Made by a program: the position numbers and the translations under genes. From DATMNI01 sp035570275 (GTDB lineage Bacteria > Acidobacteriota > Terriglobia > Bryobacterales > Bryobacteraceae): a stretch of 11,803 nt of DNA. This document shows, piece by piece, positions 1 through 4,799 of the stretch. The DNA lies in contig DATMNI010000443.1 in the NCBI GenBank assembly GCA_035570275.1, positions 1 through 11,803 on the forward strand, in the 5' to 3' direction. Every line of letters starts with the position of its first letter. Position 1 is the stretch's first letter. Below the pieces are notes generated by a model. The model was not told the origin of the DNA. It saw nothing but the letters and a program-made list of their open reading frames with translations, and ran no database searches.

Positions 1-105
1 GGGATGTTCTGGAGGGTCCGCGCCGCCAACGCCATCATTGCCCTGCGTTGCTGCCGCTTCAATGGGAGGTTCGAGGATTACTGGGAGCAGCATCGGGCCG
101 CCTGA
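1..105 (+). CDS. Transposase C-terminus (partial; probably ISKra4 family)
   Basis: Reading from base 1 in the first frame gives 34 codons ending in TGA, so this is the 3' end of a gene that begins outside the window. The visible tail includes GMFWRVRAANAIIALRCC and then FNGRFEDYWEQHRAA. I recognise this layout (W-x-V-R-x-ANAIIALR, then GRFEDYWE) as the end of a DDE transposase of the ISKra4 type, which cuts and joins the ends of its insertion sequence. The family call comes from memory of such C-termini and cannot be proven from 34 residues. No catalytic residue lies in this part. The right end of the element should fall shortly after the stop; a candidate is around base 140. It is too short to tell whether the rest of the gene is intact. 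Confidence 0.6.
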   Translation, partial: GMFWRVRAANAIIALRCCRFNGRFEDYWEQHRAA

Positions 106-140
106 TCACCCCTTGCTTCTCACTTTTAAGTCGCACACCC
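1..140 (+). mobile_element. Right end of an insertion sequence (left part outside window)
   Basis: The transposase tail ends at 105. The following 35 bases (106-140) show no coding signal and end in AAGTCGCACACCC, which read from the outside is GGGTGTGCGACTT, a plausible IS tip. The boundary is inferred only, because the left end and the target duplication are not in the window. Confidence 0.4.
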
Positions 141-148
141 CAAGGATG

Positions 149-391
149 CCGTCCATTGGGTGCTTAACCGAATTGGGGGAACCGCCCTGTGAGCACGTTT
201 CTGTGGGGCAGATTGTCAATCTGCGGCGGATTGGCAATCCGCCTGCCGGCGTTCGGACCGAGCCCCGAGGCGCTGGTTGGGCCAGCAGCCCGCGGATTAG
301 CAATCCGCCGCAGGTTTACAACCTGCCCCACGTAGAGTACAAGCCGATTCATACCGCGTTCCCCCAAGACTGTTAAGCACTCCCGTCCATT
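149..391. mobile_element. MITE-like element with 9-bp target duplication (body 158-382)
   Basis: The perfect 9-bp direct repeat CCGTCCATT occurs at 149-157 and 383-391. Directly inside it are terminal inverted repeats of about 25 bp, at 158-182 and 358-382. They match at 21 of 25 positions and share GTGCTTAAC near the tip and TTGGGGGAAC further in. The body is 225 bp and has no convincing coding region. Its centre is a long imperfect hairpin (203-242 against 292-331). Small size, terminal inverted repeats and a flanking direct repeat at exactly the right place are the hallmarks of a non-autonomous transposon (MITE). The mobilising transposase is unknown. The neighbouring ISKra4-like element is a candidate, since some members of that family are known to make 8-9 bp duplications and its presumed tip also begins GGGTG, but that link is weak. 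Confidence 0.65.
203..331. repeat. Long imperfect inverted repeat made of nested palindromes
   Basis: The arm at 203-242 (starting GTGGGGCAG) pairs with the arm at 292-331 (ending CTGCCCCAC) with few mismatches. Each arm itself holds two small palindromes. On the left these are CAGATTG-T-CAATCTG and GGCGGATT-GGC-AATCCGCC (225-243). On the right they are GCGGATT-AGC-AATCCGC (292-308) and CAGGTT-TAC-AACCTG (311-325). A related single copy occurs at 1882-1906, so the unit is a dispersed family and not unique to this element. Confidence 0.75.
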
Positions 392-403
392 TCGGAGGCC
401 CTG

Positions 404-577
404 TTAGGGCAGCTCCTTGACGCGGATGTTGCGGAACTCGACGAGGGAGCCGTGGCCTAAGAAGCCAATGTGGCCGGCGGGGCGAGCGAGGCCGGGGTGG
501 TGGGCCAGGACTTTCGGCTCCTTCACCATGTCGAGGTCGGCGTCCAGAATGATCACGCCGTTTAGCGTCACTTTGAT
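404..577 (-). pseudogene. C-terminal remnant of a DUF1080 (3-keto-disaccharide hydrolase-like) protein
   Basis: On the minus strand the last ~57 codons before the TAA at 404-406 read KVTLNGVIILDADLD, then HPGLARPAGHIGFLGHG and VEFRNIRVKELP. This is the standard end of the DUF1080/concanavalin-like domain found in many secreted Acidobacteriota and Planctomycetes proteins. The usual domain is around 200 residues, so most of it, with any start and signal peptide, is missing. Upstream codons in this frame, from about 578 towards 646, look like frame-shifted LOR sequence, so the homology begins abruptly near 577. The fragment is therefore a decayed or rearranged leftover with no start of its own. 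It is joined out of frame to the truncated LOR gene that overlaps at 568-577. Confidence 0.7.
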
Positions 578-900
578 TCGTGATCGGTCAAATCTCCCTC
601 CGCGTCCAGGTCGCCTTGCGCCTCCACGTGAACCACAAAACTGCACTTGAAGAAGGTGAACAGCTCCTTCCGGATGGTTGCGAAGTGCCTGTCGTCCTTG
701 TAGATTTCGTAGGTTGGCCCCCAGGCGAGAAGCTTCTGTTTGATGTTGGCCAGTTCGTTGCCCTTCATGTCCTGAAATGAGAGATGGCTGCCGAGGCTGA
801 AGGCCTTGCCATCGACGAAAAAGGCGTCTTCGCCGTTTTCGTTCCTGATCACGAAGTCGTCGCCCCAGGAAAACAGTTTCTGCTTCATCACATAGCGCAT
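568..900 (-). pseudogene. LURP-one-related (LOR) family protein, truncated at the C-terminus
   Basis: This 110-codon frame is typical of bacterial LOR/tubby-like small proteins: MRYVMKQKLFSWGDDFVI at the start, FFVDGKAFSLG (27-37), then KQKLLAWGPTYEIYKD (54-69) and KELFTFFKCSFVVHVE (78-93). The family makes a 12-stranded beta-barrel around a central helix. Its biochemical role is not established, though membrane or lipid contact is suspected. Full-length bacterial members run to about 160 residues. Here homology stops at TDHE (residues 105-108) and the frame ends two codons later, exactly where a DUF1080 remnant begins in another frame. The ATG at 900 is preferred over the TTG at 915 because GGAGG sits 8 bases upstream of the ATG. 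Loss of the last third probably destroys the barrel, so I call it a pseudogene, although a shortened product could still be made. Confidence 0.72.
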
Positions 901-1038
901 CCGGTTTGCCTCCAAAAGGACTTATACCGCATTTCCGCTCCCGTGCGGCGCCCAGTCACATGAAAACTCGAAATTTTGCTTTGTCCGCAAATACAAGAGG
1001 TGTGGGCGGTTGGACGAATCCGGGCCAGCGGGGGATGC

Positions 1039-1066
1039 CGAAATCCGCGTGACGGGCGGGTACAAT
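1039..1066 (+). promoter_or_regulatory. Possible sigma-70-type promoter of the attenuated leader
   Basis: TACAAT at 1061-1066 matches a -10 box at 5 of 6 positions. GTGACG at 1039-1044, 16 bases upstream, is a 4 of 6 match to -35. Transcription would start near 1073, just before the set of hairpins described for 1094-1187. Strength and use are unknown. Confidence 0.4.
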
Positions 1067-1093
1067 GCGGGTGTAGTAAGGTGCTGGAAAGCC

Positions 1094-1187
1094 AAAGCGC
1101 CACAGCAATGGCGGTTTTCGCTTTTTCGCAACTGATCTTAAAGGAGTTAATTTGCAAACCGCCAGCGCTCTGGCGGTTTTCTTTTTT
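1094..1187 (+). promoter_or_regulatory. Candidate transcription attenuator (competing hairpins)
   Basis: Three pairings compete. The terminator is AAACCGCCAG (1156-1165) with CTGGCGGTTT (1170-1179), a perfect 10-bp stem with a 4-base loop, followed by a T-rich tract. The antiterminator is TGGCGGTTT (1109-1117), which pairs perfectly over 9 bp with AAACCGCCA (1156-1164) and so takes away the 5' arm of the terminator. The upstream hairpin, CGCCA (1098-1102) with TGGCG (1109-1113), optionally lengthened by AAAGCG/CGCTTT, occupies the antiterminator arm. The two 3' arms are identical over TGGCGGTTTTC (1109-1119 and 1171-1181). The T-tract runs directly into the ribosome-binding site of the downstream gene, so that gene cannot be transcribed without readthrough. 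The pairings are directly visible; the regulatory role is inferred. Confidence 0.6.
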
Positions 1188-1205
1188 GGGAGAACAAATG
1201 AGTAA
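1152..1205 (+). CDS. Putative 17-residue leader peptide running through the terminator
   Basis: A strong Shine-Dalgarno, AAAGGAG (1140-1146), lies 5 bases before a TTG codon at 1152. The frame gives MQTASALAVFFFGRTNE and stops with TAA at 1203-1205, overlapping the first codons of the downstream gene, whose ATG is at 1198. A ribosome on this frame would melt the terminator stem (1156-1179) and arrive at the next start, which fits both attenuation and translational coupling. Three consecutive Phe codons and alternating Ala codons are present, but no long run of one amino acid as in classical biosynthetic leaders. The start codon is rare and the peptide short, so translation is only a proposal. 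Confidence 0.4.
   Translation: MQTASALAVFFFGRTNE
1156..1187 (+). terminator. Intrinsic terminator inside the leader
   Basis: A perfect 10-bp GC-rich stem (1156-1165 with 1170-1179) with loop CGCT is followed by TTTTCTTTTTT (1177-1187). This is a classical Rho-independent terminator. It ends one base before the GGGAG ribosome-binding site (1188-1192) of the next gene, which is why it is read as an attenuator and not as the end of an upstream unit. Confidence 0.75.
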
Positions 1206-1812
1206 GAACGAGTTCGAAGATGTTCTGGAAATAGGGACGTGGCTGGGGCGCAGACAAGCCTTCTCGCTGATTGCCGGCCGCTGCTCGGCGGCCGATGCGA
1301 AATGCCTTCGCGAGCTTCGCGAATCGAAGAAGTACAAGCTGCTGGGCCTCACCTGGGAAGAGTGTTGCAAACAGCGCGCGGGCATCGGCCGCTCGACCGC
1401 CGATGAGATCATCCAGAATTTGGAGGAGTTCGGTCCCAACTACTTCGCGCTGGCGCAACTGACGGGCCTCTCCGCGAAAGAATACCGCCGTATCCGGGGC
1501 GCCGTATCGGGTCACGCACTGCTGCACGCCGGAGAAGATATTCCCATCGACGTAGAGAACGCGCCGCGTCTGGTAGCGGCGGTCGAGGCCCTCCGTCGTG
1601 AGGCTTCGCACACGCCCGCGCCGCCCGCGGACGCCGAGGCTGAGGCGGCACGCTGCTTCGCCAAGGCTGAGCGCGCGTTCGGAACCGGGTTGGCCGAATT
1701 GGACAAACTCCTCCTCATGCGCCTGGATATTGGCGGCCGCATGCGCCTGCAAACCGCCATTGGCGAAACCGCCGGCAAGCTGAGACTGCTGGATATGCAG
1801 GTGAAGGTATAG
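1198..1812 (+). CDS. Hypothetical protein, 204 aa, downstream of an attenuator
   Basis: I do not recognise a named family. The ATG at 1198 has GGGAG 5 bases upstream; the frame is open further upstream but runs through the hairpins, so this start is preferred. The protein is soluble, with no signal peptide or membrane segment. Residues 1-105 are compact and probably helical, with conserved-looking stretches KYKLLGLTWEECCKQRAGIG (46-65) and STADEIIQNLEEFGPNYFAL (66-85), then LTGLSAKEYRRIRG (88-101). The spacing of helices there could suit a helix-turn-helix or a protein-interaction fold. Residues 138-146 are a Pro/Ala-rich linker (TPAPPADAE). The last ~55 residues (148-204) look like an amphipathic helix pair, possibly coiled coil. 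Cysteines at 36, 56, 57 and 153 do not form a clear metal motif. Its leader suggests expression is conditional. A regulatory or DNA-related role is a guess only. Confidence 0.7.
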   Translation: MSKNEFEDVLEIGTWLGRRQAFSLIAGRCSAADAKCLRELRESKKYKLLGLTWEECCKQRAGIGRSTADEIIQNLEEFGPNYFALAQLTGLSAKEYRRIRGAVSGHALLHAGEDIPIDVENAPRLVAAVEALRREASHTPAPPADAEAEAARCFAKAERAFGTGLAELDKLLLMRLDIGGRMRLQTAIGETAGKLRLLDMQVKV

Positions 1813-1881
1813 GGCGGCGGCGCGGGCGGCTGCCAAGGGCTTCGATGAATTACTGCGCACGCGCGGGCAGTGTCAACAGTC

Positions 1882-1906
1882 CCGGCAGGCGGATTCGCAA
1901 TCCGCC
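1882..1906 (-). repeat. Third copy of the GGCGGATT-NNN-AATCCGCC palindrome
   Basis: On the minus strand this reads GGCGGATT-GCG-AATCCGCC followed by TGCCGG. It matches the copy at 225-249 at nearly every position of 25 except the three-base loop, and lies in the opposite orientation. Because both arms agree while the loop differs, it is a structured dispersed repeat family (REP-like). It lies 70 bases after the stop of the 204-residue gene and could also act as a transcript end. Confidence 0.7.
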
Positions 1907-2001
1907 GGACCCATAGGGTGCCCCTACCAACCTGGCCCACTAGGAATAGCCAATGGCTGCGCCCATGAAATCCCAAGGAGAGGATGTCGAGGTATCCCTA
2001 C

Positions 2002-2183
2002 GCCTCTTTGCGACTTTGCGACTTTGCGTGATCATCTTCTGCTAGCCCGTACGAGTCGCGTGAAGCTTCTTGGATCAGGGGCACGTGGAGGTTGATCGGA
2101 GTCGACGATCCTTGGCAATGGCGTTGTTCGTCGTAGCGGTCTTTCTTTTGTTGCTCGCCAAGTCGCCAAGACGCAAAGAAAGC
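2002..2183. repeat. Facing pair of CTTTGCGA-type short repeats
   Basis: At 2006-2028 the 8-mer CTTTGCGA is repeated almost three times in tandem. At 2156-2183 the complementary sequence occurs in diverged form (CGCCAAG-TCGCCAAG-ACGCAAAG), giving imperfect inverted arms of about 27 bases around a 127-base spacer. Similar 'CGCCAAGTCGCCAAG' runs are seen between genes in many soil bacteria. No coding region lies between the arms. Confidence 0.55.
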
Positions 2184-2317
2184 AAATACGACTCCAGGCC
2201 AGGTTGATTCCTGCCCCTTGAATTGAACCCTATGGGAGGGTTTTCGATCCGCGACGTTACCCGACGTTACATAGGTAGGCTTAACCTGCCGTAACCTAAG
2301 ACTAAGCTAAGCGATTT

Positions 2318-2342
2318 AATCTGAGAGATGAATCCTCAGATT
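2318..2342 (-). terminator. Possible terminator of the minus-strand operon
   Basis: A perfect 8-bp stem, AATCTGAG (2318-2325) with CTCAGATT (2335-2342), with a 9-base loop lies 15 bases beyond the stop codon of the PepSY-TM gene. On the minus strand it is followed by AAATCGCTT, which is not a good T-tract, so termination would be weak or factor-assisted. Confidence 0.35.
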
Positions 2343-2357
2343 TGGTCATGCTAGAAA

Positions 2358-3422
2358 CTAGGCACGCTTCAGCCACATCAGCACGCCGCTGACCAGTTGC
2401 ACCACCGCCATCAGGCAGGCGAGCGACATCACCGTTTTGCTGGGGATGCCGAAAATGTCGCCGGTGTGGATGGCGCGGTTGGCGATCACCAGGCGTGCGC
2501 CCGCGGGGGCGGTGCGGGAGCCTTCGGCGAAGAGCACCTGGCCGGTGTACTGGTCCACTATCACGCGGCTGCGGCCGCCGGGCGTGAGATCCTCCGGGAA
2601 ACGCGAGCGGATCTGGTACGCACCCTTCGCGCCGGGCACGTTGATCTGGAACGGCAGTGTGCCCGGCAGCGCGGCGCGGGCGATGTCCATGGCCTGGTCG
2701 GGTGTAATCGGTTTGACTCCGGAGGGCGGCGGCGGAAGCTCTTGCGGCGGCTGGCTGGGCCGCGAACCAGTCAGGCTATAGAACAGCGGCACAGTCTGGG
2801 CTTCGAAACCGATCATTACGCCGGTGAACGCGAGCACCAGCAGAAACAGCCAGGAGCACACCCCCACGGTGTTGTGAATGTCGAACCAGAAGCCGCGGGT
2901 ATTCTGTCGACCCGGGGCGCTGGTCCGGATCTTGACGCGCTTCAGCGGCCACCAGAGATACAGCCCGGAGATCAGTACGAACAGCACGGCCACGCCGCCC
3001 CAACTGACGATCGTCTTGCCGGTATCGGCCCGGTTGCCAATCAGCAGGCGGAGGTGAAACTGGTGCACGTAGCCGAGGAAATCCCGCCCGCCGGCGCGCA
3101 CGCCGAGGATCTCGGCGGTATACGGATTGACCGCCACTAACCCGCGCTTGATGGCGACGCCATACGAGAGGTTGGGCGCGCTCGGCAGCAGATAGCCGCC
3201 GGGCCGCTCGCCGGGAAATGCCTTGCCAACGGCCTCGCCAAGCGCGGTGAGCGATTTCGGATTGCCCTGGGGCGTGACGTATGAGAGCTTCCAGTGCAGC
3301 ACGTGGTCGATCTCGGTTTCGAAGGCCATGATGCTGCCGGTGACCCCGAGCGTCAGCACCAGGACCCCCGAAATCAGGGCTAGGTAGAGGTGAATGTTGA
3401 AAAGCAGTTTGCGCACGGTCAT
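2358..3422 (-). CDS. PepSY-associated TM (PepSY-TM / PiuB-like) membrane protein
   Basis: This 354-residue inner-membrane protein has the PepSY-TM layout. There is a first membrane helix at about 9-33, a periplasmic segment with VAVNPYTAEILGVRAGGRDF (97-115), helices at about 137-159 and 187-208, a second PepSY-like periplasmic part (238-300, with VIVDQYTGQVLFAEG), and a last helix at 330-351. The family's histidines are present: H11, H120 and H123 in YVHQFHLRLL, H183 in FDIHNTVG, and H319 in RAIHTGDIFG. Such residues are thought to bind haem in members acting as siderophore or metal reductases. Its ATG overlaps the stop of the preceding gene as ATGA, implying translational coupling. The pairing with a secreted haem/copper enzyme suggests it moves electrons across the membrane to that enzyme. 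That is inference; iron-siderophore reduction is the alternative. Confidence 0.88.
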   Translation of the reverse strand: MTVRKLLFNIHLYLALISGVLVLTLGVTGSIMAFETEIDHVLHWKLSYVTPQGNPKSLTALGEAVGKAFPGERPGGYLLPSAPNLSYGVAIKRGLVAVNPYTAEILGVRAGGRDFLGYVHQFHLRLLIGNRADTGKTIVSWGGVAVLFVLISGLYLWWPLKRVKIRTSAPGRQNTRGFWFDIHNTVGVCSWLFLLVLAFTGVMIGFEAQTVPLFYSLTGSRPSQPPQELPPPPSGVKPITPDQAMDIARAALPGTLPFQINVPGAKGAYQIRSRFPEDLTPGGRSRVIVDQYTGQVLFAEGSRTAPAGARLVIANRAIHTGDIFGIPSKTVMSLACLMAVVQLVSGVLMWLKRA

Positions 3423-4744
3423 CGCTTGCGAGGCGGCACGCCCACCCCGGCCGATCGAATCATCTTACCCCAAAGCGCCTGGCCGAGTTCCTCAGCGTCG
3501 GCGGCGTGAACCGGTACCACCTCGATGTGCAGCCCGGCCATCTCATCGGTGGTGGCCGGTCCCCAGGTTACGCGTTTGGGCGGCTGGTTGGGGTTGCGCG
3601 GGTTCTGGGCGCTGTTGTCGTAGATGAATTCCATCTCGATGTTGGTGTCGGCGGGGAGGCGGATGGGCACCGCGTAACGGTATTGCTGCTGCCAATTGAA
3701 ATCCCAGTCGGGGATCTGGATCAGCGTTCGCCTGACGCCGCCGGGCAGCACGGCGTAACCGTACATGGACTTGCAGACGTAGTGGGCGTGCGGGATGATG
3801 CCGATGGCTTCTACGTCCACGGGCAGCGTGAAATGATCGGTGACTTTGTAGCTGCGCTCCCCGGCGGGAATGTCGATTCGGTTGGAGCCCAGCGGGATAT
3901 CCATCAGCCGGCGCTTGGGCCCCTCATCGGTGAAGTAGAGGGCGACGCGGGTGCGGTCGGTTTCGGGCTTGCCGGTGGGATGGTAGTGGATCTGCAGAAC
4001 CAGGTCGGCGTTGGCGTGGAGCAATGACGGGATGTCGTCCGGCATGCGCGCCGGCTGGGCTCCAGGGGTCCAGCCTCCAAGGCCGCGGGCGGGCAGGAAG
4101 CCGGGCGTTCCAAAGCATGGATAGCCCGCGCCCTGGTCGCGCTGGCGGGCGGTGCGCGTGGTGTCCTGAAAGAGGATTACATGGTGCACGATCCTGGCGT
4201 TGCCGGGGCGGATATCGATGGCGCGAACCCAGTGGTCTTTGGGAGACGGCGCGGGGATGACGAAACACTGGTAGATGTCGAGACCCTCCGCCGGGACCGC
4301 GCTGGGGACGCGCATTTCGGCCTCGATGTCCGGCGGGCCGAGTTGCCAGGTTCCTCCAGGCGTCTCGAGCAATTCGGGCGATGGCGGGGCGGCCGCCGGC
4401 TTGCCTTGGGAAGCGCCGCCTTCGGGAGCGCTGGCTTTGGGCGAGCCGCCTTCGGGAGCGCCGCCGTCGGCCCACCGGCTGAGGACGGCGATTTCGGCGT
4501 CGGTTAGCTTCATCTCATGCAGGAAGCGCGGCGCGGTGGGGAGCCACGGCGGCATGTAGCGTTTGGTGGTGACGGTGGCGATGAGGCGCGCGCGTTTGGC
4601 GGCGTCCTGGTACGCCAGCAGCGGGAATGGGGCCACGCCATCGGCGCGGTGGCATCCGGCGCAGGCTTTGTGGAGGATGGGGGCCACGTCACGGGAAAAC
4701 GTGGGAGCAGCGAGGAAGGCCAGCAGTAGCGGTGACAGGGGCAC
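3419..4744 (-). CDS. Secreted cytochrome c-copper type II (PHM-like) monooxygenase fusion
   Basis: The 441-residue product starts with a short signal peptide (about 1-16), then a small c-type haem domain: C28-A-G-C31-H32 with M64 in YMPPWLP as the probable sixth ligand. A Gly/Ala/Pro linker (94-125) with repeated APEGG leads to a monooxygenase part that matches peptidylglycine alpha-hydroxylating monooxygenase motif by motif. These are H187-H188 in ARIVHHVILF, H253 in VLQIHYHP, H319-x-H321 in PHAHYVCKSM, and M402 in TTDEMAGLHIE. They correspond to the CuH (HH, H) and CuM (HxH, M) ligands, so both copper sites appear intact. In this fold, copper-bound oxygen hydroxylates a C-H bond; the substrate here is unknown. 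The start is GTG at 4744 with TAGGAG unusually close upstream. The gene lies 55 bases behind the propeller gene and overlaps the PepSY-TM gene, so the three are probably one operon. Confidence 0.85.
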   Translation of the reverse strand: MPLSPLLLAFLAAPTFSRDVAPILHKACAGCHRADGVAPFPLLAYQDAAKRARLIATVTTKRYMPPWLPTAPRFLHEMKLTDAEIAVLSRWADGGAPEGGSPKASAPEGGASQGKPAAAPPSPELLETPGGTWQLGPPDIEAEMRVPSAVPAEGLDIYQCFVIPAPSPKDHWVRAIDIRPGNARIVHHVILFQDTTRTARQRDQGAGYPCFGTPGFLPARGLGGWTPGAQPARMPDDIPSLLHANADLVLQIHYHPTGKPETDRTRVALYFTDEGPKRRLMDIPLGSNRIDIPAGERSYKVTDHFTLPVDVEAIGIIPHAHYVCKSMYGYAVLPGGVRRTLIQIPDWDFNWQQQYRYAVPIRLPADTNIEMEFIYDNSAQNPRNPNQPPKRVTWGPATTDEMAGLHIEVVPVHAADAEELGQALWGKMIRSAGVGVPPRKR

Positions 4745-4799
4745 TACTCCTATTCTGGCGTGTCCCGGGGCAGGTGGCGGGCCCGCCTGATCTGCCGAT

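Larger units (their letters stand above)
1813..2357. other. Repeat-rich intergenic region
   Basis: I see no convincing gene in these 545 bases. They hold the dispersed palindrome at 1882-1906, a facing pair of CTTTGCGA/CGCCAAG-type repeats at 2002-2028 and 2156-2183, a 9-bp direct repeat CGACGTTAC (2252-2260 and 2262-2270), and a hairpin at 2318-2342. It separates the plus-strand hypothetical gene from the converging minus-strand operon. Confidence 0.6.

Noticed and set aside
38..376. A 112-codon plus-strand frame at the left end.
   Set aside because: It crosses the transposase tail in another frame, the IS end and the palindromic MITE, so it is an accident of repeat sequence.
986..1002. A 17-base near-match (one mismatch, opposite strand) between this site and 9522-9538 (CACCTC-T/C-TGTATTTGCG).
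   Set aside because: Flanks do not match and no structure is shared; it may be a trace of a dispersed repeat but two short copies are not enough to claim one.
1147..1860. A 237-codon minus-strand frame covering the hypothetical gene at 1198-1812.
   Set aside because: The plus-strand frame has a proper ribosome-binding site and a more protein-like composition; the minus-strand product is low-complexity in places and runs through the repeat-like leader.
2397..3140. A 247-codon plus-strand frame opposite the PepSY-TM gene.
   Set aside because: No ribosome-binding site or family resemblance, and the opposite strand encodes a clear membrane protein over the whole span.
4776..4787. Palindrome GGCGGGCCCGCC between the propeller and monooxygenase genes, considered as a terminator.
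   Set aside because: There is no room for a loop in a perfect 12-base palindrome of this size and no T-tract follows on the minus strand, so it does not split the operon convincingly.
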